This document shows positions 1-6,846 of a stretch of DNA of 14,048 nucleotides, in pieces. Source of the stretch: JBAYGJ01 sp041649335. Lineage in GTDB: Bacteria > Patescibacteriota > Patescibacteriia > UBA10025 > JAHIVO01. A program made the translations under genes and the position numbers. Numbering within the stretch: position 1 is the first letter of the stretch; each line of letters opens with the position of its first letter. The notes beneath the pieces are model-generated. The model saw only the letters and a program-made list of their open reading frames with translations. It was not told the DNA's origin and did no database searches. The DNA is taken from contig JBAZNF010000025.1 of NCBI GenBank assembly GCA_041649335.1, positions 1-14,048 on the forward strand. Direction: 5' to 3'.

Positions 1-680
1 AAATTCAGTGTCCGGGATACGGCCGGCAGGCTGGGGTCGTCGGCCACGGATTGGATGACCATGCGGACCTTCGGCTGATAATGCTGGCCGTCAGAGTAAT
101 ACTCGCAATTTCCCCCGGCAGCCGGACAGCTGTAACCGTATGCAGTCGCGCAGGCTCCGCTTTTATCGGACCCCGCGGCACATGGGATTGGAGAGGCTAA
201 TTCTGTAAATGGGTCGGCCGTCGGCGTGATGATGAAATGCAAATCAGCCACCGACACTCCGTATGGCGTCAGGTCGTTCCACCCCAAACCAGCCGTAAGA
301 TCGCATTCGCCTGGAGTCAATTCTTTGCAATACTGGACGCTTTGGCTGGCGCTGACCCAGCGGTAAAAAATCATATCGCCCGACTGGCTGATCAGTGCCA
401 GTATGGAAACCGGCGTCGTTTGCGTTACCAACGGGTGCAGGTCAATGTGCTCAGTGGCGTAATACGAATAATTGATCCTCCCCAGCCTGATGTCCTGCGC
501 AACAACCTCCATCAGATACCGTACGTCGTCCTGGATCTTCTGGGCATCCGCCACCTTACGCTGAGTCTGGTTGAAAATGACATACGCGTTGGTCGCGATC
601 AGCAGGACCAGCACAAAAATCGAAAGCGTGACGATCATCTCGATCAGCGTGAATCCTTTATTGTTTGGCGTTCTGATCAT
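1..680 (-). CDS. Minor pilin, GspJ/PilW-like (3' end beyond window)
   Basis: Minor (pseudo)pilin with an open frame from the ATG at 680 through the left edge, so only the first 226 residues are visible. It begins MIRTPNNKG followed by FTLIEMIVTL: a short basic leader, a PilD cleavage site after Gly9, Phe at +1 and Glu at +5 (residue 14), then a hydrophobic helix to about residue 32 and an amphipathic helix (QTQRKVADAQKIQDDVRYLM). The larger globular part, the position as third minor pilin after GspH-like and GspI-like genes, and the long first helix suggest the GspJ/PilW role in the tip/priming complex. That subfamily assignment is inferred from order and size. The visible C-terminal part is rich in cysteine (several Cys in roughly residues 165-200), suggesting disulfides outside the membrane. 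The start lies 9 nt after the previous stop, with no Shine-Dalgarno sequence. Confidence 0.85.
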   Translation of the reverse strand, partial: MIRTPNNKGFTLIEMIVTLSIFVLVLLIATNAYVIFNQTQRKVADAQKIQDDVRYLMEVVAQDIRLGRINYSYYATEHIDLHPLVTQTTPVSILALISQSGDMIFYRWVSASQSVQYCKELTPGECDLTAGLGWNDLTPYGVSVADLHFIITPTADPFTELASPIPCAAGSDKSGACATAYGYSCPAAGGNCEYYSDGQHYQPKVRMVIQSVADDPSLPAVSRTLN

Positions 681-689
681 GCGGAGTAT

Positions 690-1292
690 TTAAAAAACTT
701 GCCAATTATACAAACGGTCCTCGATCGAAATGTGCCTGGAGGAATCCGCTGACGGCCAGCGGACTTCGGTGATGATCCGGATGCCCACCTTTTCGTTTCC
801 TGCACCAAACTGGGCAACACAGTCATTCGTACTATCATACGGAACAATCTGTTCAATGCCAGCGCTGTTCTGGCAAATGGGATTAAGGTACATCAGCCGA
901 TAAAATTGCGTGTCTGAGCCGCTGGCGCCCGCTCCCTGCAGGTATTCACCGCCGGACTGCTTAATGACCGTGAAACTGTCATCGCCGAAATCCAATGACA
1001 ACGGGTTGTTCCCGTCAACTACCGGCGTAGCCGTATTATCCGTACCGCTGGACAGGCCGCTGTCCCAATAGAGCGTCGATGTCGCCGCCCAGTTACTGTC
1101 CCGGATATTACGGGCAATTTCTACTGCTTCGCGAGCCAAACTGCCGCCGATCAGTTTATTGGTGCTTTCCCGGCCGGCTCTGATGCTGGCCACGATCAAG
1201 GCGATAGTCGTCACCAAGGTAATGACTAAAATACTGATTGCGATCAGCAGTTCCAGTAATGTTTGCCCTTGTTTGTTTGCAAGCAGTTTCAT
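690..1292 (-). CDS. Minor pilin, GspI/PilV-like
   Basis: Minor pilin of 200 residues. The frame stays open upstream to 1376, but the start at 1292 gives a proper prepilin leader, MKLLANKQG, and lies 4 nt after the preceding stop; a start at 1376 would overlap that gene and add an implausible N-terminus. The cleavage site after Gly9 is followed by QTLLELLIAISILVITLV: Glu5 is kept but +1 is Gln instead of the usual Phe/Met. After the membrane helix comes the amphipathic stretch SLAREAVEIARNIRDSNW, typical of PilV/GspI-like proteins, and a globular domain with two cysteines (C140, C158) that could pair. It is translated within the pilD - GspH-like - this gene - GspJ-like run. The pilin class is certain; the GspI/PilV label rests on the helix pattern and gene order. 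No ribosome binding site is seen. Confidence 0.85.
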   Translation of the reverse strand: MKLLANKQGQTLLELLIAISILVITLVTTIALIVASIRAGRESTNKLIGGSLAREAVEIARNIRDSNWAATSTLYWDSGLSSGTDNTATPVVDGNNPLSLDFGDDSFTVIKQSGGEYLQGAGASGSDTQFYRLMYLNPICQNSAGIEQIVPYDSTNDCVAQFGAGNEKVGIRIITEVRWPSADSSRHISIEDRLYNWQVF

Positions 1293-1296
1293 AATC

Positions 1297-1998
1297 TTAT
1301 GAGCAATTACCTTGGTTTTCGCTGACTTGGCCCGAGATCCGGTTGACCGTAACAATCCGGCAATACGAAGATACATAACTGCTTTTTACGGTAATGTCGA
1401 CCGTGGTATGCGCCGTATCTTCCGTCCCGTTAACATAAAATTTCGTCGTCCCTTCCGGTGGGCTGAACGTGATGGTGAGCGGGGCGGGCGTAGCCGTAGT
1501 CAGGTCGTACACGTCCGAAGCAGACTGGCCATGAAGTACATAACGGGTCAAGTAAATGCCTTTAGAGGAATTATCCTGATCAGTAATCTGGTAATCGTCA
1601 GTCGGATTCAGCAGACCGTCGGGATTCGTGTCCCCGAACAACTGATATGAATACTGCGAACCGAGGTAAATGCCGTAGCCGTTAGTCGGGATGGTAGTTT
1701 TACACGCCTCTTCCGCGGCTCCGCCGCCACAGTCTGTGTACAGGTGGCATGACATGTACACGTTTGCCGTCGAGAGCGGCGGCGGCTGGCAAAAACGAAT
1801 GCTATTTCCGGCGATGGTGTAACTTTGGGCCAACCGGATGTCCTGGAGCAGTTTCGTCGCCGCGCCCCTAAGTTCAGTTGACCGCCGGCCAGACTGGAAA
1901 TTAACCAGGACCAGCGCCGACAAAAGACCGATTATGGCAATAACCACAAGCAGTTCTGCGAGGGTAAACCCGTCAATATGGCGACCGGGATGCTTCAT
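1297..1998 (-). CDS. Minor pilin, GspH/FimT-like
   Basis: Minor pilin of 233 residues. The ATG at 1998 overlaps the pilD stop in an ATGA arrangement, which suggests translational coupling; the open frame continues upstream to 2244, but that part lies inside pilD in another frame and is not a real N-terminus. The protein starts MKHPGRHIDG, then FTLAELLVVIAIIGLLSALV: cleavage after Gly10, Phe +1, Glu +5 (residue 15). The next segment, ELRGAATKLLQDIRLAQSYT, is the pattern seen in FimT/GspH pseudopilins, followed by a beta-rich domain of about 150 residues with several cysteines. The expected role is in the minor-pilin priming/tip complex. Pilin class is very secure, GspH/FimT subfamily likely. 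No Shine-Dalgarno sequence precedes the start. Confidence 0.87.
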   Translation of the reverse strand: MKHPGRHIDGFTLAELLVVIAIIGLLSALVLVNFQSGRRSTELRGAATKLLQDIRLAQSYTIAGNSIRFCQPPPLSTANVYMSCHLYTDCGGGAAEEACKTTIPTNGYGIYLGSQYSYQLFGDTNPDGLLNPTDDYQITDQDNSSKGIYLTRYVLHGQSASDVYDLTTATPAPLTITFSPPEGTTKFYVNGTEDTAHTTVDITVKSSYVSSYCRIVTVNRISGQVSENQGNCS

Positions 1999-2747
1999 AG
2001 GATGAATAAGCCCTGATAATAATTTACGACCGCCGGGCCGATGAAAAAAGTAATGAATGTAGCGACGCTTAAAAACGTGCCGAACGGCACCTGGCTCTGC
2101 CATTTCTTGCGCCGTGAGACAATCAGGCCAACCCCGATAACAGACCCGATAAAATAGGCTATCACCAGCGCGACGAGGATCTGAGGCCAGCCCAACATCA
2201 CGCCCATCAGGACGCCAAGGCGGATATCCCCTCCGCCAATCCATTTACCCCGGGAGACAAGGAATTGAATCAAAAAAAATCCGCCGCCGATCACAGCGCC
2301 GATAAACAGGCTCGCGACACTGATATGTAAAACGATCGCCGAAAGTACGCCGGCAATAATGACGGCCGGTATGCTGACCCGGTCTAATATCAGGTAATAC
2401 CTCAAATCAAAGACAAATATGATCATTAATAAGCAGGTGTACAGGCAATAGACAAGCAATGTTGCCGACACGTCAAACTTCCACAGAACTGCGATAAAAC
2501 CGGCTGCCGTCATCAGTTCGACCAAAGGATATTGCCAGGAAATCGGCTTTTGGCAATACCGGCAACGGCCGCGCAAAAACAGGAAACTGAACAGTGGAAC
2601 CAGGTCTTTGGAGGCCAGGTTATGCTTGCAATGGGGACAATACGACCGGCCGTGCATGAACGATACCCCGGCATGAAGCCGGTATATGACGGCATTTAAA
2701 AAACTGCCCACCACCAGACCGAGAATAGCCACGAGAAAAATATACAT
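1995..2747 (-). CDS. pilD: Prepilin peptidase / N-methyltransferase PilD
   Basis: Membrane aspartic protease that removes the leader from type IV prepilins; family members also N-methylate the new N-terminus. With the ATG at 2747 it has 250 residues. The N-terminus carries the hallmark GSFLNAVIYRL (14-24), then a cytoplasmic zinc-binding loop with C37-x2-C40 and C62-x2-C65, which marks the bifunctional form. Two catalytic aspartates are visible: D114 in FVFDLRYYLILD and D174 in GGGDIRLG. The rest is hydrophobic (about 7-8 membrane segments). A TTG at 2786 in frame would add 13 residues, but that triplet lies in a candidate -35 box and a perfect -10 sits between it and the ATG, so I prefer the ATG. 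It sits next to its substrates: pilins upstream and three minor pilins downstream, the first sharing an ATGA overlap with it. Confidence 0.95.
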   Translation of the reverse strand: MYIFLVAILGLVVGSFLNAVIYRLHAGVSFMHGRSYCPHCKHNLASKDLVPLFSFLFLRGRCRYCQKPISWQYPLVELMTAAGFIAVLWKFDVSATLLVYCLYTCLLMIIFVFDLRYYLILDRVSIPAVIIAGVLSAIVLHISVASLFIGAVIGGGFFLIQFLVSRGKWIGGGDIRLGVLMGVMLGWPQILVALVIAYFIGSVIGVGLIVSRRKKWQSQVPFGTFLSVATFITFFIGPAVVNYYQGLFIL

Positions 2748-2757
2748 AATGGCTTTT

Positions 2758-2786
2758 ATTATACCAAAAAAAAGCCCAAAAATCAA
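2758..2786 (-). promoter_or_regulatory. Candidate sigma70-type promoter for pilD
   Basis: On the minus strand a TTGATT box (2786-2781) is followed after exactly 17 nt by a consensus TATAAT (2763-2758). Transcription would begin around 2751, leaving only about 4 nt before the pilD ATG at 2747, that is, a nearly leaderless message. The -10 lies in the loop of a perfect inverted repeat (GGCTTTT at 2776-2770 and AAAAGCC at 2757-2751, minus strand). A T8 tract fills the 3' half of the spacer. Seen by eye only. Confidence 0.5.
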
Positions 2787-2818
2787 AATGAACTGACGCG
2801 GTTTTGTGGCAATAAAAA

Positions 2819-3235
2819 CTACTTAATCCCGTCTTCGGATAACACGTGCTTCCCCGCAGAAAAATTATCGTAGGATTTTTCCAGATGGAATGTCACGGCG
2901 TAACTGCTGTCATCCGGAACGCCGGTAATCTGATACTGGTATTTCCCGGGATCCTTGATCTGGCTGATGGTGGGGATGTAGGTCTGTAAATCGCACTGGC
3001 TGGCCAGCATGCCGACCTTGTCACATCCGGATTGTGCGGCCGGCGCGTAGCTTGATGAGTTGTTATATAACAGCTCAAATGCTGCCTGGAGACGGGCCAT
3101 ATCGGACATACGCTTGGCGTCACGTGTTTTTGCCTTTTCGTCATTCAGCAGCAGGAAAGCGCCCCCGATGACCGCGCAAAAAATTATTACGACCACGATG
3201 ATGGTGACGGCACTGACTCCTTTTTGATTATTCAT
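2819..3235 (-). CDS. Atypical pilin-like protein lacking Glu5
   Basis: Small protein of 138 residues with a class III-like leader, MNNQKG, directly followed by a hydrophobic helix (VSAVTIIVVVIIFCAVIGGA). If PilD cuts after Gly6, position +5 is Thr instead of the near-invariant Glu and +1 is Val. After the helix comes KTRDAKRMSDMARLQAAFEL, which shares the R-D-A-x-R-x-S-D signature of the two other pilins in this window, so common descent with them is clear. Two cysteines (C71, C81) could form a disulfide. It follows the second pilin after 22 nt and precedes pilD, so it is probably co-transcribed with the former. No Shine-Dalgarno sequence. Likely a minor pilin or a pilin-derived membrane protein; whether it is processed and enters the fibre cannot be told from the sequence. 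Confidence 0.78.
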   Translation of the reverse strand: MNNQKGVSAVTIIVVVIIFCAVIGGAFLLLNDEKAKTRDAKRMSDMARLQAAFELLYNNSSSYAPAAQSGCDKVGMLASQCDLQTYIPTISQIKDPGKYQYQITGVPDDSSYAVTFHLEKSYDNFSAGKHVLSEDGIK

Positions 3236-3257
3236 ATTAATAAATAAAACAGGTTAA

Positions 3258-3764
3258 TTATGGCATGGTTGGGCAATGGTCGCCCTCTCCATAGACGCCG
3301 GTCGAGTAAAAATAAAACCACAGGGCGTCTTTTTTTTCTTGATGGAAGCACAGTACGTACGCGCGGTGGTTGATGTTCTGGTTGGTGTCATAAAAATAGT
3401 ACTGGCCAATAGAATTATTATTCATCGGGTCCTGGAATACCTTGCTCACATATCCCGGAAACAATGGGTTATTTGCCGAGGAAAAAATTGTGCCCGACGC
3501 CGTGTCCGTACTGAGGTCAGGCCCGGCCCCAGACGATTTTATCGGTGCGGGATATTGGCCCGCATCATCAAAATACAAGGCGAGCCCCAAACGGATCTGG
3601 GAAAGGTCGGACATGCGCACGGCATCCCGCGCTGCCCCCCGGGTGCCTATGAGATTTGTCGCGCCAGCCGCCACCAGGATGCCGATAATCGCCAAAACAA
3701 CCAATAACTCAACCAACGTGAACCCTGCTGGCACTTTTGTGATGGACATAGGCGGTAAATTCAA
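3258..3764 (-). CDS. Type IV pilin (second pilin of the locus)
   Basis: Type IV pilin of 168 residues. Leader MNLPPMSITKVPAG, predicted PilD cut after Gly14, mature N-terminus FTLVELLVVLAIIGILVAAG with Phe +1 and Glu +5 (residue 19). The helix continues with RGAARDAVRMSDLSQIRLGL, matching the other pilins here. The C-terminal domain has two cysteines (C139, C164) consistent with a disulfide-closed D-region, and aromatic-rich strands. Start choice: TTG at 3764 lies 8 nt after a strong purine ribosome binding site (GGGGAGG), whereas the in-frame ATG at 3749, giving a 9-residue leader, is too far from it; both give a normal prepilin. It follows the ligase-like gene after 26 nt and is followed by the atypical pilin. 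Whether this or the pilin at 7421 is the main subunit is unknown. Confidence 0.9.
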   Translation of the reverse strand: MNLPPMSITKVPAGFTLVELLVVLAIIGILVAAGATNLIGTRGAARDAVRMSDLSQIRLGLALYFDDAGQYPAPIKSSGAGPDLSTDTASGTIFSSANNPLFPGYVSKVFQDPMNNNSIGQYYFYDTNQNINHRAYVLCFHQEKKDALWFYFYSTGVYGEGDHCPTMP

Positions 3765-3768
3765 AAAT

Positions 3769-3779
3769 CCTTCCTCCCC
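3769..3779 (-). promoter_or_regulatory. Strong Shine-Dalgarno site of the second pilin
   Basis: The minus strand reads GGGGAGGAAGG at 3779-3769, with the GGAGG core 8 nt before the TTG at 3764. It supports TTG initiation over the ATG at 3749. It is one of only two convincing ribosome binding sites in the window, both before pilin genes. Confidence 0.65.
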
Positions 3780-3808
3780 ATTATACTAAGCTATGGCAAT
3801 TCATTCAA
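3780..3808 (-). promoter_or_regulatory. Candidate promoter for the second pilin
   Basis: Minus-strand TTGAAT (3808-3803), a 17-nt spacer and a consensus TATAAT (3785-3780). The -35 and spacer lie in the last codons of the upstream ligase-like gene. Transcription from it would start near 3773, inside the GGGGAGG ribosome binding site, so either the start point is slightly earlier or read-through transcripts from upstream are the ones that use the full site. Confidence 0.45.
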
Positions 3809-5752
3809 TTTTGCCTCAGCCAGAGAAAAACCTGGCTTTAGCGCCAACGCGTGCTGATATTCTGTCCGGGCTGACTCAACGTTACCGGTCACCTGGTAAT
3901 TCTGGCCTAGCAACAGATGCAAAAAAGCCAACTGCGTGGGTAAATTAAGGTTGGTTGTCGACTCTAAGCCGTTATACCTGTTCAGAATGGATAATATGGT
4001 TTGTTTCGACTGCTGGTAATCCTCCTGACTAAAATAAATAAGCGCTAATGAATAATAATAATCCGGCCGGAAAGCCGGGTTGTACCGTATGGCCTCCTGA
4101 TATTCATGTACCGCCCCGGAGTAATTTTTATCAGAATAATACAGTTGGCCAAGCGCGTAATGACCGGCGTAATATTCCGGATTCCGGACTAAATTATCCT
4201 GGAGGCGCTTTTTAAGCGCTGCGCGCTGATCTGGTTCAAGCACCAGATACCCGATCCCCAGCCCATCAACCGCAAGATTTAGCTGGCTCGGGTCAGGGTC
4301 AAACGTCCACCCCTGGTCGTACGCCGATGCAATGGCCCCGAACTCGCCATCTTTTGCGGCCATCTCTCCCTGCTGGAAATAATTGACGCCAAGGAACAGA
4401 GTCACTCCTCTGATAAACAGTCCTAAAGCAACGGCGATTGCCAGCCCCTGGCATACCCGTACGCCGGCGGATACCCGGAGGGAGTTTTCAGAAATATCCT
4501 GAGGGGAATTTTCCTGTGCCAGTATTACCCCGGCGTTGAGCCAAAACAGAATGAATACGGCAGGGAACTGCCAGCCGAAATCAACCAGCGTATGAATCGA
4601 AGACCCCAGCACCCCCAGCCATAAACCGTATAAGATAAATTTTCTTTGATCATCGACCTGTCGTCTGATAATGCGGATCGTCTGAAATACGACCAGAACT
4701 AAAAATACGAAAAATAACGCGCCTCCAACCAGGCCAGTCTCTGCAAATGTCTGCAAGTAATAATTATGGGCATACCTGGGTTGCTCCAATAGCGTGTATG
4801 CGTAGCGGGCATACGCCGCCTGGAAGGTGTTATAACCAAATCCGCTTAACGGTCGTACTAGGATCATTTGAACGGTGGAATAATTAAAATTCAGGCGTTG
4901 GGAAAAACTGCTCGAAAAATGTTCGCCAGTAATAATATTGTAAACTTTCAAGGATTCTGTGAAATTGCGTGTCTGACTATAATGAAACCCGACCAATGCG
5001 CTATATACCAGGATGACTGCCACAATGACCCTGATGCCCATCTTCTGGGTGAATATTTTTTTTCTGAAAAAAACACCCGTAATAATAACCGGCACAATAA
5101 ATGCGAACCAGGCTGTATACGAATACGTTAAAATGAATGCAAATACGTTTATCAGTGTTCCGGCTAATACCAAATATCGTATTCGCCGGCCGACCTGGCG
5201 CATGCCTAAAAATATCCCCAATGGCAAAGAAAACAACAGATAACTGCCCATCGCATTAGCGTTAAACAGGAACCCCGAACCTCGCTCGCCGGACTGGAAA
5301 AGGAACATGACAATGGAAATCAAAGCAGCGACCACCCCGGTCGCAAATATAAAATAGCCGATAAATTGGACAAACTGCCAGTTCCGGAAAAAATAATAGG
5401 CCCCAAAAAAAACGACAGCGTAGCTGATCAGGAGAAACAGCAAGCTGAAACTGTCATACTTATTTACAGAAAAAAACGACGTAACCGCGACGACGCAGAT
5501 AAACGCGATCAGATACAGTCCGGGACGGGCATACCATTTCCCAGAAGCGCCGGAGCCGGCTTCCTGAAAATTTCTGATCAATAAAATTACATAAAAGGCC
5601 AATAGTGATGTGGCGACTAAAATCGCCGCTTGCAGCCACTTGCTCCATTCCCCGCCAAAAAATGAGGGGATAACAATTAAAAAAGCGAATATCCCAAGGA
5701 TTATTTTCTGCCTGAAGCCGGTCATGTGCTGCGCCAGCGAATCTAAAATCAT
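3791..5752 (-). CDS. O-antigen ligase superfamily (Wzy_C) membrane protein with C-terminal TPR
   Basis: Polytopic membrane protein of 653 residues. Residues 15-450 contain about 11-12 hydrophobic segments. The large central loop carries the Wzy_C family features: RPLSGFGYNTFQAAY (300-314) and the His-containing AHNYYLQTFAETGLVGG (328-344), as in WaaL ligases, Wzy polymerases and PglL-type O-oligosaccharyltransferases. From about residue 520 to the end it has TPR-like helical repeats (for example YAGHYALGQLYYSDKNYSGA and FLHLLLGQNYQVTGN), presumably on the outside and used for protein contact. It follows the glycosyltransferase after 52 nt and lies directly before a pilin gene, so a role as a pilin or surface-protein glycan ligase is attractive but inferred; cell-surface polysaccharide ligation or polymerisation is the alternative. 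The ATG at 5752 lies inside a short palindrome and has no ribosome binding site. Confidence 0.85.
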   Translation of the reverse strand: MILDSLAQHMTGFRQKIILGIFAFLIVIPSFFGGEWSKWLQAAILVATSLLAFYVILLIRNFQEAGSGASGKWYARPGLYLIAFICVVAVTSFFSVNKYDSFSLLFLLISYAVVFFGAYYFFRNWQFVQFIGYFIFATGVVAALISIVMFLFQSGERGSGFLFNANAMGSYLLFSLPLGIFLGMRQVGRRIRYLVLAGTLINVFAFILTYSYTAWFAFIVPVIITGVFFRKKIFTQKMGIRVIVAVILVYSALVGFHYSQTRNFTESLKVYNIITGEHFSSSFSQRLNFNYSTVQMILVRPLSGFGYNTFQAAYARYAYTLLEQPRYAHNYYLQTFAETGLVGGALFFVFLVLVVFQTIRIIRRQVDDQRKFILYGLWLGVLGSSIHTLVDFGWQFPAVFILFWLNAGVILAQENSPQDISENSLRVSAGVRVCQGLAIAVALGLFIRGVTLFLGVNYFQQGEMAAKDGEFGAIASAYDQGWTFDPDPSQLNLAVDGLGIGYLVLEPDQRAALKKRLQDNLVRNPEYYAGHYALGQLYYSDKNYSGAVHEYQEAIRYNPAFRPDYYYSLALIYFSQEDYQQSKQTILSILNRYNGLESTTNLNLPTQLAFLHLLLGQNYQVTGNVESARTEYQHALALKPGFSLAEAKLNELP

Positions 5753-5758
5753 ACTGAC

Positions 5759-5774
5759 AGTATACCAAAAAAAA
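5759..5774 (-). promoter_or_regulatory. Possible -10 element with T-tract before the ligase-like gene
   Basis: The minus strand has TTTTTTTTGGTATACT (5774-5759), a T8 tract followed by a -10-like TATACT that ends 6 nt before the ATG at 5752. No acceptable -35 is found 16-18 nt upstream. The 14-mer TTTTTTTTGGTATA is identical to the one in the pilD promoter. If active, it would give a leaderless transcript. Weak call. Confidence 0.3.
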
Positions 5775-5804
5775 CCGCAATCCGACAGCTTGACGGCTTA
5801 TCGC

Positions 5805-6779
5805 TTACCGCAAACCAAACCTGCGCTCCCAATTTTTAATGTCTTGCCGGGCTAGTTTTGTTTTACGCCGAATATCCCGGCGTTGCCGCAGTAATCGGGG
5901 CAATGACAGGGCAAGGGAAACCATTATTTTACAATAAATCCAAAAACTCTGTTTAAATCTTATGCGGTAATCTGCATCGACTGAATCCCTGCCTTTCAAC
6001 GATGGTAGCCATAATCCGACCGGCAAATCCTTAATAGCCGTAAATACCCGGTTCCTCCCTGACTGGTAGCGCCGGAAAATATATGACATTTTCTTCGTCG
6101 TGGCCGCCACCTTATGGTAGACCATCGCCTTCGGCGTATACATAATCTTCCACCCAAATAACCGGGCCCGGATAGAGAGGTCCGTATCCTCGATATACGC
6201 GAAATAATGCCGGTCGAAAAAATCTCCGTCCTGGCAAATATCCTCCAGCATTTCCCGCCGGTACAGTGCGGCTCCAGCCCGGGCGGAAAAGCACTCCTCC
6301 TCCCGGTCATACTGGCCGCTATCTATCTGCCCATACCCACGCGTCACGACTTTCAACGTACCCGGCAATAAAAAATCCCCGGCTGCGTCAAATTTAGTAC
6401 GCTCGTAAAAAAACAGTATTTTACCGACGACTGTCCCGACCTGCGTATCGTTGCCCATGGCCGACACTAATTGTTCCAGCCACTTGGCATGGACCTCCGT
6501 GTCATTGTTCAGGGCGGCGACGAACCGTATATCCGGATTCTCTAAGGCTTTATGTATGCCGATGTTATTCCCTTCCCCGAATCCAGTATTTCTTTTCAAA
6601 GGGATGATCTGAACATCAGGAAAATTTTTCTCGACAAAACTAACGGAATCGTCAGTTGAACCGTTATCAACCATAATGACTTCAAAATCTTTATATGTCT
6701 GCGCGAATACCGAACGCAGGCACGCGTCCAAATGCTCGCGTCCGTTCCAGTTGACAATAATGATTGAGGTAGTGGTCAT
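5805..6779 (-). CDS. Family 2 glycosyltransferase (rhamnosyltransferase-like)
   Basis: GT-A fold glycosyltransferase of 324 residues, family GT2, that would transfer a sugar from a nucleotide donor on the cytoplasmic side. Visible motifs in order: SIIIVNWNG near the N-terminus (5-13), VDNGSTDDS (37-45), the metal-binding DXD-type stretch LNNDTE (90-95), and the acceptor-site/catalytic EDTDLSIRAR (197-206) followed by a conserved-looking VYHK (220-223). This pattern is that of WbbL/RfbF-like rhamnosyltransferases, but the donor sugar cannot be read from sequence. The C-terminus (about 265-324) is strongly basic with a short hydrophobic segment and may bind the membrane. It lies after a terminator and a repeat-rich spacer and 52 nt before the ligase-like gene; the two probably act in the same glycan pathway. 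No clear promoter or ribosome binding site could be assigned. Confidence 0.92.
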   Translation of the reverse strand: MTTTSIIIVNWNGREHLDACLRSVFAQTYKDFEVIMVDNGSTDDSVSFVEKNFPDVQIIPLKRNTGFGEGNNIGIHKALENPDIRFVAALNNDTEVHAKWLEQLVSAMGNDTQVGTVVGKILFFYERTKFDAAGDFLLPGTLKVVTRGYGQIDSGQYDREEECFSARAGAALYRREMLEDICQDGDFFDRHYFAYIEDTDLSIRARLFGWKIMYTPKAMVYHKVAATTKKMSYIFRRYQSGRNRVFTAIKDLPVGLWLPSLKGRDSVDADYRIRFKQSFWIYCKIMVSLALSLPRLLRQRRDIRRKTKLARQDIKNWERRFGLR

Positions 6780-6787
6780 AGAGGTCG

Positions 6788-6846
6788 GTAATAGGCAATC
6801 AGTAACATGCAGAATAGTAAATAAATAATTACTGATTACATATTAC
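6788..6846. repeat. Imperfect 18-bp inverted repeat upstream of the glycosyltransferase
   Basis: Plus-strand GTAATA (6788-6793) pairs with TATTAC (6841-6846), and AATCAGTAA (6797-6805) pairs with TTACTGATT (6829-6837), with a 3-nt mismatch between the two paired blocks. The loop is 23 nt. It begins 9 nt upstream of the glycosyltransferase start codon, so the transcript could fold just before the start. Confidence 0.7.

Noticed and set aside
237..752. Plus-strand open frame of 171 residues
   Set aside because: It is antisense to the GspJ/PilW-like minor pilin, whose minus-strand translation shows a full prepilin signature; the plus-strand protein has no recognisable features.
1293..1376. N-terminal extension of the GspI-like pilin
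   Set aside because: It overlaps the end of the preceding gene and places the prepilin cleavage site too far from the N-terminus; the start at 1292 fits.
1999..2244. N-terminal extension of the GspH-like pilin inside pilD
   Set aside because: This part overlaps pilD in another frame. The ATG at 1998 gives a proper prepilin leader and an ATGA overlap with the pilD stop.
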